Made by a program: the position numbers and the translations under genes. From Cyanophora paradoxa (Eukaryota; Glaucocystophyceae; Cyanophorales; Cyanophoraceae): DNA of 64,000 nt. The notes beneath the pieces were generated by a model. It was given only the letters and a program-made list of their open reading frames with translations, was not told where the DNA came from and made no database searches. Positions 39,420 through 49,020 of this stretch are shown piece after piece. The DNA lies in NCBI GenBank assembly GCA_004431415.1, contig QPMI01000535.1:310001-374000 (forward strand), read 5' to 3'. How positions within the stretch are numbered: position 1 is the first letter of the stretch; every line of letters starts with the position of its first letter.

Positions 39420-40350
39420 TGATTTAAATCAGTACACGAGCTCAATAAAAGATCAAGGTAGATCCAAGTAGATGTAGATCTAGATCTTGTTTCGCAATAT
39501 AGCTAGCGCTAGTGCTACTGAGAGCTTCGAATATCAGAAGAGCATGCATAAATATTCTTGAGACCTGGAACCGTGCAGGCTCATCCAAAATGAGAGAGGC
39601 GTGTGTAGGATCGATTTTCCTGGAGAGGCAAGTGTAGGATCGATTTTTCGGTTCAGACTGGATTTCGATGGGGTTTCGCGCGCTTATAGCGAGCTTAACA
39701 TCAAATAAACATCAAACGAACACAGTCAGTTGATGCCCGTGTGCCTGGAGGGGAGGGCGTGCGGAAACATTGATGGGCGTGCCCAGGATCGAATTCGACT
39801 GCGAAATCAGTACACGAGCTCACTGAGTCAATCAAAGACCAAGGTAGATCTAAGCTTAAGTAGATCTAGATCTGTTTCGATTTTCGTGAGCCTAGTGCTA
39901 GTGAGAGCTGCTGAGGTCGGGCGTCTTCGGATTTAAACCATGCATCGCTAGATAAACATCACAAGAGCATGTACAGATATTCCTGAGAGCTGGAGCAGTG
40001 CAGGCGCATCGAGAACCAGAAAGGCATGTGCAGGATCGATTTTCCGGTTCAGACTGGATGTCGGAGGCTTATCCCGCGCGTATAGCATGCTAAATTTCAG
40101 ATAAGCATCCAACGAACACAGCGACTTGATGCCCGTGCGCGTGGAGGCGCGGGTGTGCGAAAAGGTTCAAAAGGTTCAAGGGCGTGCCGAGGACCGAATT
40201 CGACTGCAGCCCGGGTTCCCGGGGCCCGGCGCGTGCCTGGAGCATGCGAAACGCTTACTTTATATCCAACATGCATACCGTATCGATGCGCGCGCGCGCC
40301 GCAGCGTGGGCGCGCGGAAAGGTCGATGGGAGAATGCATAATCGCATTTT
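39420..40350 (-). repeat. Divergent ~400-bp repeats related to the 149-bp array
   Basis: AAATCAGTACACGAGCTCA recurs at about 39427 and 39803, GGATCGATTTT(C)CGGTTCAGAC at about 39634 and 40032, and AGGA(T/C)CGAATTCGACTGC at about 39785 and 40189. On the minus strand the last part contains CTTTCCGCGCGCCCACGC and CGAATTCGGTCCTCGG, resembling the 22-30 kb array in inverted orientation. No gene. Confidence 0.6.
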
Positions 40351-40724
40351 TCAGCAGTTTACTTTCTCGAGCTGTGCCGGCGTTCGAAGGCGGATTTCTG
40401 GCCTGCGCAGGCTTTGTTTAGTCAATGCGCATCTGTGTGCATTGCTCTCGGGTGTTGGCAGACAGGAATCGGCTGGCCCATGCCTGTGGATCAAATTTTC
40501 GAGTGACTCGGATCGATTCCGAAATTTCGGGGTGACTGCGAGCTTGAATTCAACCTTTCCACCGGCATGTTAGCGATATTTAGCATGCGCTGCGTCGCTC
40601 GCAGTGCTCGCTTCGGCGCCGTGTTGCGTCGTGGGGCGGCTGGAAAATTTTCCAGGGTCCCACCTTCGCTGCAAGTCGTGGGTTGACGCGGTTCAAATAC
40701 CCGCCTGAGAACTTCCGATTTCGG

Positions 40725-40800
40725 TTGCGGTTTTAGCCTAGCGGTTAGGATTCTCGGTTCCGGGTCTGAAGTTCCGGGTTCGAATTCGACCGGGAGGATT
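40725..40800 (+). other. tRNA-like A and B boxes (possible SINE head)
   Basis: TAGCCTAGCGGTTAGGAT fits the RNA polymerase III A box and GGTTCGAATTC the B box, with suitable spacing. The acceptor and T stems do not pair properly, so it is not a functional tRNA; a tRNA-derived SINE or relic is more likely. Confidence 0.3.
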
Positions 40801-41135
40801 CCCTCCTGAGGGCACGCACAGGGCACGGACAGGGCACCGATTGGACACGGATAGAATCGAAGGTGGATTTCGAGGGCTTAACCCGTGCGACAGTGGTCGA
40901 AGATATAACATATGATATACTAGAGGGGAAGTTAATGGCACGGACGAATCACCGAGCGGGCACCGATAGGGCACGGTGCTGGGACGGTGGGGGCGGAAGT
41001 TGAGGGGAGCAGTCGTAGTGGAGTGCCGCCTGGAGTAATTCGTGCGGCGACCTGGGAAAAAATTATGGGGGGGGCCCAATTAATTGTAGCAAAAGTAACG
41101 TACCCCCAGAGAATCTTTTACAATCATTTACACTA

Positions 41136-41395
41136 TACCTAACACAGCTCGTTTTTTTTCCTAATCGACCCAACACGGCCCGGATATGGGCAAGGGTAGC
41201 CGGCGATCGCGATAACTTTTCACCCGCCGCAGAACGGCTAGTCTCCTCGCAACCGCTTGTAGCCGGCAAGCTACCGGGTAGATTGCACTAGCTAAAGCCG
41301 GGGAATTCCAAAAACCCGAGGGGAATTTAACGAAACCGGATATTTGGCCGTGTCGGGTCGACCGGTAAAAAAAACGAGCTGTGTAATAGCCAAAC
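41136..41395. mobile_element. 260-bp MITE-like element with ~50-bp imperfect inverted ends
   Basis: The left end (ACACAGCTCGTTTTTTTTCC, then CGACCCAACACGGCC) is mirrored by the right end (GGCCGTGTCGGGTCGACCGG, then AAAAAAAACGAGCTGTGT). The interior has no gene. Confidence 0.65.
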
Positions 41396-41446
41396 CTAGC
41401 TCGAGAGTAACCTCGATGTGACGGACATCTAAGCAGTGAACAGTAG

Positions 41447-41493
41447 AACCTCTGGTCTCTTCTTCGCTTCGCTCAGAATTGAGACCAGAGGTT
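41447..41493. repeat. Hairpin with perfect 13-bp stem
   Basis: AACCTCTGGTCTC and GAGACCAGAGGTT around a 21-base loop. The left arm recurs in part at about 38609 (AACCTCTGGTCT). Confidence 0.6.
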
Positions 41494-42367
41494 GATTTGC
41501 GCCGGGCGCCGCGCTGCGGCCCTGCGGCGCCTGCGCCGGCCCTGCGCCGGCATATGCATGCGCATGCGCACTGCGCAGTGCGCCGCCGTCACCGACGTCG
41601 ACGCCGCAGCGACGATCCGGAGTTTTCACACTGCAACGTTAACAGACATTGCCGGCGGAATTTATCGCCCAGCTGCAGGAGTTTTACATATGCATCGCGA
41701 TATCGCTCGCAGCTCAGCAGCAGCAGCTTTACAGCCTGGCTAAAGGAAATTAACGTCGCACAGGAGTGTGCGAAATTAAACGCCCTACGGCGTATCAGCA
41801 TGCGCACAAGCGGAGTAACACGCTCGCGCTATATATATACGCGCGGAGGAAGAAACGCAGTCTGATCATAAGTATTCATAATTATCACAGCGCCAACAGC
41901 CCGGCGCGCGATCAAACTGTGACCGCGCTGCTGGCCTTGCATGCGCACGGGCGCTTACGCTTCAGGGCAATTATTATTGCAAGTTCAGGCGCCCCCGAGC
42001 CTAGCTGTAGGCCGTACGTGTAACCAGATCTGCAGCTGCCAGAGCTGCAAGAGACGCCGATCGTGAATGTCAATTAAAAAATACGCATATAACCAGACAG
42101 CCGAGCTCGCGATCGAGGGGGCCACATGTACATAATCGTGATCATCATGGCATGAACAGCTCCAGCTGAGAGCGCTATATAGCTATTCATGCATGATCAT
42201 GATTTTATATTTGCAGCATTCATGAATCTGGTTTCAAGTTTCTAGCTTGAAACCGCTAATTTCACACGTTCCGCTAATTTCATGATCACACGTTCCGCTA
42301 AAGACAGCCCACAGCTCAGCCGCTGCACATGTATATGCGTGGAACTCGATTAGGCGAGGCTGTAGGC
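41494..42367. other. Downstream flank of the calmodulin-like gene, no gene called
   Basis: GC-rich at the left, then mixed. Contains TGCGC/GCGCA palindromes near 41560, a 9-bp hairpin at about 42231-42255 and two copies of CACACGTTCCGCTAA near 42265-42300. No coding evidence. Confidence 0.35.
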
Positions 42368-43086
42368 CTAGGCGAGGGCGAGGTCGGCCGCGTCGGCCTC
42401 GAGCTCGGCCACGGCCGCCTCGAGCTCCGCCAGCTCCGCGTCGACGTCGGCGTCGGCGCCGGCGCCGGCGGCGAGGTCGAGCTCCGCCTCGTCGACCTCG
42501 GCCGTGGCGGCGTCCAGCGCGCTCTCGGCGTCCTGCATCTGCGCCGCGGCCGCCTTGAACTCCTCGAAGTCCAGCTGCCCGTCGCCGTTGGAGTCGGCTG
42601 CCATGATCTTGCTGTTGATCTGCGGACCGGACCGGAGGACCCATGACCATCAAAATTGGCCTAGATCTGGCGCGGGCAGCCGCGCGCGGGCCCGAGGCGC
42701 ACCTCCTGGTCGTCCAGCCGCACTTCCATGTACTTGATGCTCTCCGAGAACTCAGCCGCTGAAACGAACTGGTTCTGGGTGCGCGCATTCGCCGATCAGC
42801 TTACAGAGGAGGGATCCGGAACCCAGATATAAATCTAGAGGCTCCGGGGATCCCGGACTCCGGGATCCGGCCATGGTCAGCTGCAGCCTGCAGCGAGCTC
42901 GAGCCGCCGGCGCCGCCACCGCCCCGCGCGCGCTTGATTTAAAATTATTATTAATATTATAAGCTTGTCCAGGCTAGTTGTCAAGCTGAGCACCTGGTCC
43001 CTGTCCCACGCTTTGAACGTGGTCAACAGCTCGTCGTCTTCGCCGGACGCCGCGTTAACGTTCTTGCGCGCCATACCCGCGAGGTA
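42368..43086 (-). CDS. Calmodulin-like EF-hand protein, C-terminal exons only
   Basis: Three minus-strand exons join in phase: 42994-43086, 42703-42774 and 42368-42619, each bounded by GT-AG. The first junction rebuilds a perfect EF-hand loop: D-R-D-Q from exon 1 and N-Q-F-V-S-A-A-E from exon 2. Exon 3 holds a second loop, DSNGDGQLDFEE. The order (MARK..., EF-hand 3-like, EF-hand 4-like) matches the C-lobe of calmodulin, followed here by an Ala/Asp/Glu-rich tail of about 50 residues. An acceptor at 43087-43088 and residues YLAG before MARK suggest that N-lobe exons once lay upstream. None is found before element 2 starts at ~43.3 kb or between element 2 and H3. Calcium-binding host protein. 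Confidence 0.75.
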
Positions 43087-43324
43087 CTGCGCTCGGGACG
43101 GATGTTGTAAAGGGGAGGACCCCCCCCCAAACCAGACCGCCCCCCAAAGTCTGGTTTTACCATCAGGGGTCCACCCCTATAAGCGTGATCATTGAGCGAA
43201 ATTAGTGAGCTAGAGTAGACGTGTTGATTAGGCGTTAGTTTAGGGAGATATCGGAACTGAGTTTAGGAGGGCGTGTGTGGGTGTACTTGGGGCCCCGGTT
43301 GCTTGCGCGCGGTCTGCTGCGGCC
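43087..43324. other. Junction between calmodulin-like gene and element 2
   Basis: No coding sequence. Holds a C-run-rich stretch with a hairpin (arms AAACCAGAC 43129-43137 and GTCTGGTTT 43149-43157). No inverted match to the right flank of element 2 (63040-63590) was seen by eye. Confidence 0.4.
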
Positions 43325-43693
43325 TCAATCATCTTCTTCCACGATGATCAATGTTTTTTCTGTAGAAGTTCTCCTATGCCTTGGTGAATCGTGTCTTTGG
43401 GCATTCCTGAAATTGAACGGGAGCAGAGCCAAATTTTGCATTGGAGTTCTAGGGATCGCATGCCCATGGGTCCCAGGCCATGAGCTTCGTCTATCAGTAG
43501 GAACTAGCCAGGTCACAGGGGAGTCTGTTCGAGATTGTTCACAGGGCGACACTGACCGAGAAGTGTTCGGAGTTCCATCAGTGCCGTCGGTTTCTGAGAT
43601 ATTTAGATCAATAGTTGTTTCGCAGCAGCTGCTCTTGAGATTGCTTGTGATGTGAAGGTGAAACATGTCAAGACATCTCCTTATCAAATCCAT
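43325..43693 (-). CDS. Conserved small PLV protein, 'MFHLH' type
   Basis: A 122-residue homologue of 10262-10609 in element 1. The first ~32 residues (CLDMFHLHITSNLKSSCCET, then TIDLNIS) are conserved; the remainder is Ser/Thr/Pro/Arg-rich and variable. It is the leftmost gene of element 2, whereas in element 1 the homologue is in the middle of the plus-strand group, so the gene has moved. Function unknown. Confidence 0.65.
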   Translation of the reverse strand: MDLIRRCLDMFHLHITSNLKSSCCETTIDLNISETDGTDGTPNTSRSVSPCEQSRTDSPVTWLVPTDRRSSWPGTHGHAIPRTPMQNLALLPFNFRNAQRHDSPRHRRTSTEKTLIIVEEDD

Positions 43694-43729
43694 TCATAGT
43701 ACTTGTTGCACATAAAAGAATGAAGATCT

Positions 43730-44563
43730 CTAAGGATTAGGATCGGCCCCGCCGATTGGGAAATAACGATTCGAATTGAAGGTCTCACCGTACTTAACAC
43801 CATTTGCGATTGCATCTGTTCTTTCGGCAAATAGAATAACTTTGTAGGCGCCCATAAGCGTAGCCCTCACAATAAACTGGTAATCTTCAACCCCCACTGG
43901 AGTAGAATGGAAAGCGACACCAAAATTGTCAATAGGATTAATTAAAACAGCTATGTTTGGCCGGAGAGCATCGTTTCTCCTACAAAGGAAGTAGATATCC
44001 GGGGGAATATCAACAACACTCTTGAAATGATTTCCGAGTGGCTGAACGTTATCTACGATCGATGTTTGCTCATTTATGTTTAGCGTGAAGACTTTGATAA
44101 TATAAGGCAAATTCATACCAGGAACATACGTTCTGATTCTTTCATTAGTGTTTTCAGGGTTAGGTTGATCATTTACAAATATAGGGGCGCAAGCAGCTCC
44201 ACCCACTCTCAGGCCATCTCCAATATAAGCACCTCCGGACCTGCAGGTAACAGCCCCTGTTCTTGATTCGTAGGTAAACGTGTTAACCTTGTTAGCGTCG
44301 TCATAGCTATCAGGATCCCCATAATGTGCATTAAAGTTTGCGTTTGTTACGACAAGATTTGTTGTTTTGACCACTCCATTATTTTTGTCACATCTAACCT
44401 CTCCTAAACGTAATATGTGATTCTCCCGAAAAGTGTTAAGAGTTGGCTGCTGCTCTGTAGACTCTAGGCCAGGCACGTCGTCGGAAATCGCATGCTGCAG
44501 GACGTGATTTACTGGGGCCGCAAGAGTTAAAGTTGGAACTACTATTCTTTCAACAGCTTCCAT
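43730..44563 (-). CDS. Unrecognised protein, intact member of a tandem pair
   Basis: A 277-residue protein. Its N-terminus (AISDDVPGLESTEQ ... VRCDKNNGVVKTTNLVVTNA) and middle (RSGGAYIGDGLRVGG) match the neighbouring gene at 44593-45440, so the two arose by duplication. It has no signal peptide or membrane segment and a beta-rich pattern. Being next to the fibre cluster on the same strand, it may be a virion or fibre-associated protein; this is inference. Clear ATG at 44563. Confidence 0.65.
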   Translation of the reverse strand: MEAVERIVVPTLTLAAPVNHVLQHAISDDVPGLESTEQQPTLNTFRENHILRLGEVRCDKNNGVVKTTNLVVTNANFNAHYGDPDSYDDANKVNTFTYESRTGAVTCRSGGAYIGDGLRVGGAACAPIFVNDQPNPENTNERIRTYVPGMNLPYIIKVFTLNINEQTSIVDNVQPLGNHFKSVVDIPPDIYFLCRRNDALRPNIAVLINPIDNFGVAFHSTPVGVEDYQFIVRATLMGAYKVILFAERTDAIANGVKYGETFNSNRYFPIGGADPNP

Positions 44564-44592
44564 TTTAGAAAACAGGAGATAAAACTTTCCAC

Positions 44593-45440
44593 TTAAGGTA
44601 TAGGATTTTCCGGATTGCCTTCCTCATACATATTATTCAGTGCCGGATCAGGATTCAGTCCTCTAGTGGCCACAGATGCAGCCACATCGGAGCGATAGCC
44701 AATGATTAGGATAGAATATCTGCCTATAGCAGTAGCATATAAATCGAAAAGATGCCTTGTATTAATATTACGAACAACGTATCCACGTCCTGCGTGTCCT
44801 AGACCCTGTACAAAGAACGTGTAAACATGGCCTATTTGATCATTTTGATCTTGACAGAGCGATTGAAGTGCCTTGGGGATTTCTCTGTTTGAAAGCAACC
44901 TCTCTCCATCGAGACCATTTGGTGTGCTGGAATTAGCTATTGTAATTTCAACTTCTACTAGAGCTTGTGCATAGGGGAGGTCACAGCAGGGTACATACAT
45001 GCGAACTCGTTTACGATTTTCAGCATTCTCTAATGAAAAGTCTGGGACATCATTGATGGCAATCGATGATGATAGCCCTCCACTAACTCGGCAAGCACCG
45101 GTAATAGCCGCTCCTCCGGAGCGCACAGTGAGGGCAGCAGTGTTTTGATCATAGTTTATGCTTCGGAGGTCAACACTGTACGAATCAACTCCCCCTGTTA
45201 TGGGCTGTGAGAAATTGGCATTTGTAACTAGTAATCGCGTTGTTTTGACAACCCAGAGTTTTTATCTGCGCGCAATTCTTTACACCGAATCACCGATCGC
45301 TGATCAAAGGCGTTAGTTGAATTTGGCCGCTCAGTGGACTCTAATCCAGCAATGGCATCGCTAACTTCGTGCTGCCTCATATGGATGGCTGGGGAGCCGA
45401 GCGAGTAGATAGGTAGTTGGACCCGATTGTACTCGGTCAT
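44593..45440 (-). pseudogene. Paralogue of the 43730 gene, reading frame broken once
   Basis: The frame from ATG 45440 (MTEYNRVQLPIYS ... VSDAIAGLESTER) stops at 45228, and the rest continues in another frame to 44593 (RSGGAAITGACRVSGG ... VRMYVPCCDLPYAQ). The break falls in the run of three C on the plus strand at 45252-45254; one missing base explains it, because the paralogue reads straight through the same place. The product would be about 280 residues, like its neighbour. It may be a true pseudogene or a sequencing artefact. Confidence 0.65.
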
Positions 45441-45477
45441 TTGATAGAAACGAAAGAGAAAAAATAATGCAGCAACG

Positions 45478-45786
45478 TCAAGCTGGAGTGATCAGATTTG
45501 ATCCGAGAGCTTGATAGATAGTGGATAGGTTATGAAGTGACATCATCATAGTTTTCAGGTTTGAATCGAGCTCATTATATTTGCCGGCAGGATCACCATA
45601 AGCCGATTGCGCGAGGACATTAACCAAGAGGTTTTTATATTCATGAACAACTGGGGACAGTTTGTTAGTTTGCTGAATTGTTTTTTCGACGTTTTGTAGC
45701 GCGGCTACAAGTTTAATAGTATCGAATGCAAGAGCGACAGGCTCAGTAGTAGTGGAAGGAGATCCACCAAGTGGATAGGTCGCCAT
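45478..45786 (-). CDS. Small unrecognised helical protein
   Basis: A 102-residue protein with long amphipathic helices (TIKLVAALQNVEKTIQQTNK; SNLKTMMMSLHNLSTIYQAL), probably a coiled coil or helical bundle. It sits between the fibre gene and the duplicated pair on the same strand, with a normal ATG. Possibly a fibre attachment or assembly protein, by location only. Confidence 0.55.
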   Translation of the reverse strand: MATYPLGGSPSTTTEPVALAFDTIKLVAALQNVEKTIQQTNKLSPVVHEYKNLLVNVLAQSAYGDPAGKYNELDSNLKTMMMSLHNLSTIYQALGSNLITPA

Positions 45787-45817
45787 TTACTATACTGTGA
45801 CATTTTTATTACGGCAG

Positions 45818-48800
45818 TTAAGCAGCCTGGCTGCGCCATTGATCTATTTGATCTTGTAGACCCTTGCATTTCTTAGATAATTCTTTAACAGCTTCTATGA
45901 GAACCGGAATTAAACCCGTGTATTCGAGAGCTAAGTAGCCATCATCTTGTTTTGCTCTAACAACTTCTGGTATAACCTGTTGCACATCTTGCGCAATTAA
46001 CCCTAATCTTGTTCCGTCTTTTTCACTTCCGATTCGTTTAAAACTCACTCCTTCTAACTTTTCAATTGCTGAAAGAGCGCCCGTTATCTTTTTAATATCG
46101 GTTTTGTATCTTCTATCGCTACCTTGTCCGAGATAGTTTCTAACCCACATGTAACCATCGTCATTTATAAATGCTACATGTGTATCTATCGTATTTCTAA
46201 ATTCTACTACTGTTGTTGCATGTCCTCTAATATATGTAGTTGATGCTGAACCGAAATATACTCTTTCATAATTATCAGTTGATGTTATCCAAGTTCCGGT
46301 AGCCCAAGTTGCGCTATTTGGTTTGCTAAAAACGTTATCCCAACTGATCGTCCCATTTGCTGGTGTGGTTCTTCCTTTTTCTTTTGTCCATCCAACCATA
46401 CCGATGTAACACCGTCCTTTACTTGCAACAAATCTTACGTGTGAAAAGTTATCACAAGCAAAGGAAGCCCACGCCAACCCATCGTGATAATCAGAAGTTC
46501 CATAATTTGAGATAGCCTGGTAAGTATTTACTCGCATAATGTGGAACCATCTACCCGATCGATAACCTCCAATATCGAAATATCTTGTATTTGTCCAACA
46601 CAAGTATTGAACGTGACATGTTTTCATATTTGCTGGTTTTTCGATTTGCGCCCAATCACTACTCGTCGTTTCTCCTTCAATACTGCTATAAAATCCGTCC
46701 ACAGGATTATCATTAGTAGCCGTCCAACCTGATACCCAAGATCCGCTAAATGATAGACCACCACTACCTGTTCCACTCCAAGTATCAAAACCTGTAATGT
46801 TTCCAACTAAACTCGGTGTAAGTAGATTTGGCTTACTATAAATGTTATCCCAAGAAATGTAACCTGTGTGACCACCATATGAACTACTATGTGCGCGATC
46901 ATGTGTAAAACCAATACCCATAATGTGAACTCTTCCAACTCTCGGATAAATACGGATGTGAGTAAATCGACCCGCAAGGAAGATAGGGACATTATTTAAC
47001 CCGTTGTGGTGACCGTCGGAATCGCCATTATGAGGGTGATAGTTATTAACTCTCGTAATAAATACAATTGCTCCATTACTACGGACTCCCCAAATTTCAA
47101 AGTAACGGCAAACAGTCCAAGGTAAATGTGTAAGGAATGCTGTCCCATTAACCATTGCTGTGGGTATTGTATACTGAATCCATGTAGTTGTAGAAGCTGT
47201 ATCATCGGCTTCACTGTTGAATACATAACTACCATAATTATATCCTGGATCCCAAGGTGTCCCATAACCAACTGTCCAAGTTCCGCCCGATGAATGATAA
47301 ACGCCACCTGCTACTGTGTCATCAAAACCGTAACATTTCGGAACGTCATAACCATTTCTTTTTAATGTTGCAACATCTATGGTTGTTGCGCTTATGGTTG
47401 GAGCAATCAAAGTATTAGTAACCGCAAGGTTGCCGTTTTCATATGATTGTAAAATTGTAGAATCTGCTGAGTTTCTGAATACAACACACGCATTATCTCC
47501 ATTAGGTCTACCTCTAATGTATGTTGTATTTCCATTCGCAAAATAGAACCGTTCGTAGTTGTCTGTTGATTTTAACCATGTCTGGACAGCCCATGTTGCC
47601 GTTCCTGGAAGGTCTGCGGCTGAATAAAATGACGGTTTGCTATAAACATTATCCCAACTTATCATACCATTCGCTGGTGCTGTTCTTCCTACCTCTTTCG
47701 TCCATCCAAGCATTCCAATATGAACACGTCCTTTCTTTGCGAAAATTCCAATATATGAAAAACTTCCACAAAATACGGAAGTCCATAATAAACTCGAATG
47801 CCACAGTGTGTCAGCGGTATTTTGAACGTTTTGATAAGTATTCACTCTCATAATATAATTCCATCGACTGTTGCGATATCCGTAAATATCGAAATATCGC
47901 CCATTCGTCCAACATAAGTATTGTATGTGACATGTTTTCATTCCTGCCGGAACAGCACACTGCATATAGCCATCACCGCTTTCATCGTTTGTTTGGTTGC
48001 TATGAAAACCTTCTACTGGATTATCTGTTGTGGGTTTCCATCCTGTTGTCCAAGCACCAAGTGGAAATGCTACACCAGTGCTATTCCAACCACTCACTAC
48101 ATCGAAATCTGAATATTTGCCGACAGGATTAAAAGCGATATTATCATAATGCACTAATCCTACATCCGTATCAGTTGCTCTTTGTCTACTCCAACCGAAA
48201 ACACCCGTTAGATAAATGCGACCTTTTCGCCCTTGAACATATATTTTACTGTAAAATTCACAATTTACAGAAGTAAACGCAATAGCCATATACGTTCCAT
48301 CTTGAACGGCGCCAACTTGAACAGCTTGATAGTTATTAACGCGTCTAAGGAAATGTTGATGGTTATTCACGGTTTGTCCGTATATATCGAAATATCTACA
48401 ATTATCCCAAAGTAAAAGTTGAATGTAAAACGATTTCATACCTTCTGGAACTGTCCAACGCATAAAACATCCGCTGCAATCTTCATCATTTAGTGGGTTT
48501 GTGTAACATCCTGTTTGTCCTGTTCTTTGTCCTGTCCAATTAACAGTCCAATTATTTGCGCTTCTATCTGTTGAAACAGTGTCTAATTGATCGAATTCGA
48601 AACCTTTTGGTATTGTGGTTCCGCCAATTTGTAAAGTGGTAGCGTTAACGGTTCCATTAACAGTCCCACCTGTAAGAGGTAAGTAATTCGCAAGTGCCGC
48701 CGCTAATTCTGCATCCGTTGCATAACTGCTTAAATCTGCGGTGGTAAGATATCCTTTATTGGTTAGGTAATCATCTGTAACCACTCCTGAAAGGGTTGTA

Positions 48801-48874
48801 TTGTGTAAGTTTTTCGCCGCCATTCTCTGATTGACTTCTAAGGCGCCACCTGATGTCGTTTTAATCCACGCCAT
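45818..48874 (-). CDS. Giant fibre protein, distal part with S74 intramolecular chaperone
   Basis: 1,018 residues from the ATG, but the frame is open further upstream to about 49028 and that extension matches an internal repeat of the next ORF, so this is the C-terminal half of a ~1,900-residue fibre split by a frameshift. Several copies of a ~180-residue beta domain recur (for example MKTCHIQYLCWTNGRYFDIY; RVNTYQ; KGRVHIGMLGWTKE). The last ~100 residues are a peptidase S74 / endosialidase chaperone domain (GSDRRYKTDIKKI ... LGLIAQDVQQVIPEVV), with the Ser used for self-cleavage in that family. It trimerises and folds tail fibres in phages. Likely the host-recognition spike. Confidence 0.85.
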   Translation of the reverse strand: MAWIKTTSGGALEVNQRMAAKNLHNTTLSGVVTDDYLTNKGYLTTADLSSYATDAELAAALANYLPLTGGTVNGTVNATTLQIGGTTIPKGFEFDQLDTVSTDRSANNWTVNWTGQRTGQTGCYTNPLNDEDCSGCFMRWTVPEGMKSFYIQLLLWDNCRYFDIYGQTVNNHQHFLRRVNNYQAVQVGAVQDGTYMAIAFTSVNCEFYSKIYVQGRKGRIYLTGVFGWSRQRATDTDVGLVHYDNIAFNPVGKYSDFDVVSGWNSTGVAFPLGAWTTGWKPTTDNPVEGFHSNQTNDESGDGYMQCAVPAGMKTCHIQYLCWTNGRYFDIYGYRNSRWNYIMRVNTYQNVQNTADTLWHSSLLWTSVFCGSFSYIGIFAKKGRVHIGMLGWTKEVGRTAPANGMISWDNVYSKPSFYSAADLPGTATWAVQTWLKSTDNYERFYFANGNTTYIRGRPNGDNACVVFRNSADSTILQSYENGNLAVTNTLIAPTISATTIDVATLKRNGYDVPKCYGFDDTVAGGVYHSSGGTWTVGYGTPWDPGYNYGSYVFNSEADDTASTTTWIQYTIPTAMVNGTAFLTHLPWTVCRYFEIWGVRSNGAIVFITRVNNYHPHNGDSDGHHNGLNNVPIFLAGRFTHIRIYPRVGRVHIMGIGFTHDRAHSSSYGGHTGYISWDNIYSKPNLLTPSLVGNITGFDTWSGTGSGGLSFSGSWVSGWTATNDNPVDGFYSSIEGETTSSDWAQIEKPANMKTCHVQYLCWTNTRYFDIGGYRSGRWFHIMRVNTYQAISNYGTSDYHDGLAWASFACDNFSHVRFVASKGRCYIGMVGWTKEKGRTTPANGTISWDNVFSKPNSATWATGTWITSTDNYERVYFGSASTTYIRGHATTVVEFRNTIDTHVAFINDDGYMWVRNYLGQGSDRRYKTDIKKITGALSAIEKLEGVSFKRIGSEKDGTRLGLIAQDVQQVIPEVVRAKQDDGYLALEYTGLIPVLIEAVKELSKKCKGLQDQIDQWRSQAA

Positions 48875-49020
48875 CTCACATTTTCCGTGATCATCTGTGG
48901 GTTGTCCCGCAACGGGAAGATAGTTAACAACTTTCTCCCTTGTGAATACTATTTTAGGTCTTGCTCCATCATATGCGCTTTGATCTGTTACATTAATTTG
49001 AATAGCTGCTGAAAAATCCG

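Noticed and set aside
40725-40800. Functional tRNA gene
   Set aside because: A and B boxes are present, but the acceptor and T stems do not pair, so only a tRNA-like relic is reported.
43087-43324. Left terminal inverted repeat of element 2
   Set aside because: No inverted match to the sequence right of PolB (63040-63590) could be found by eye.
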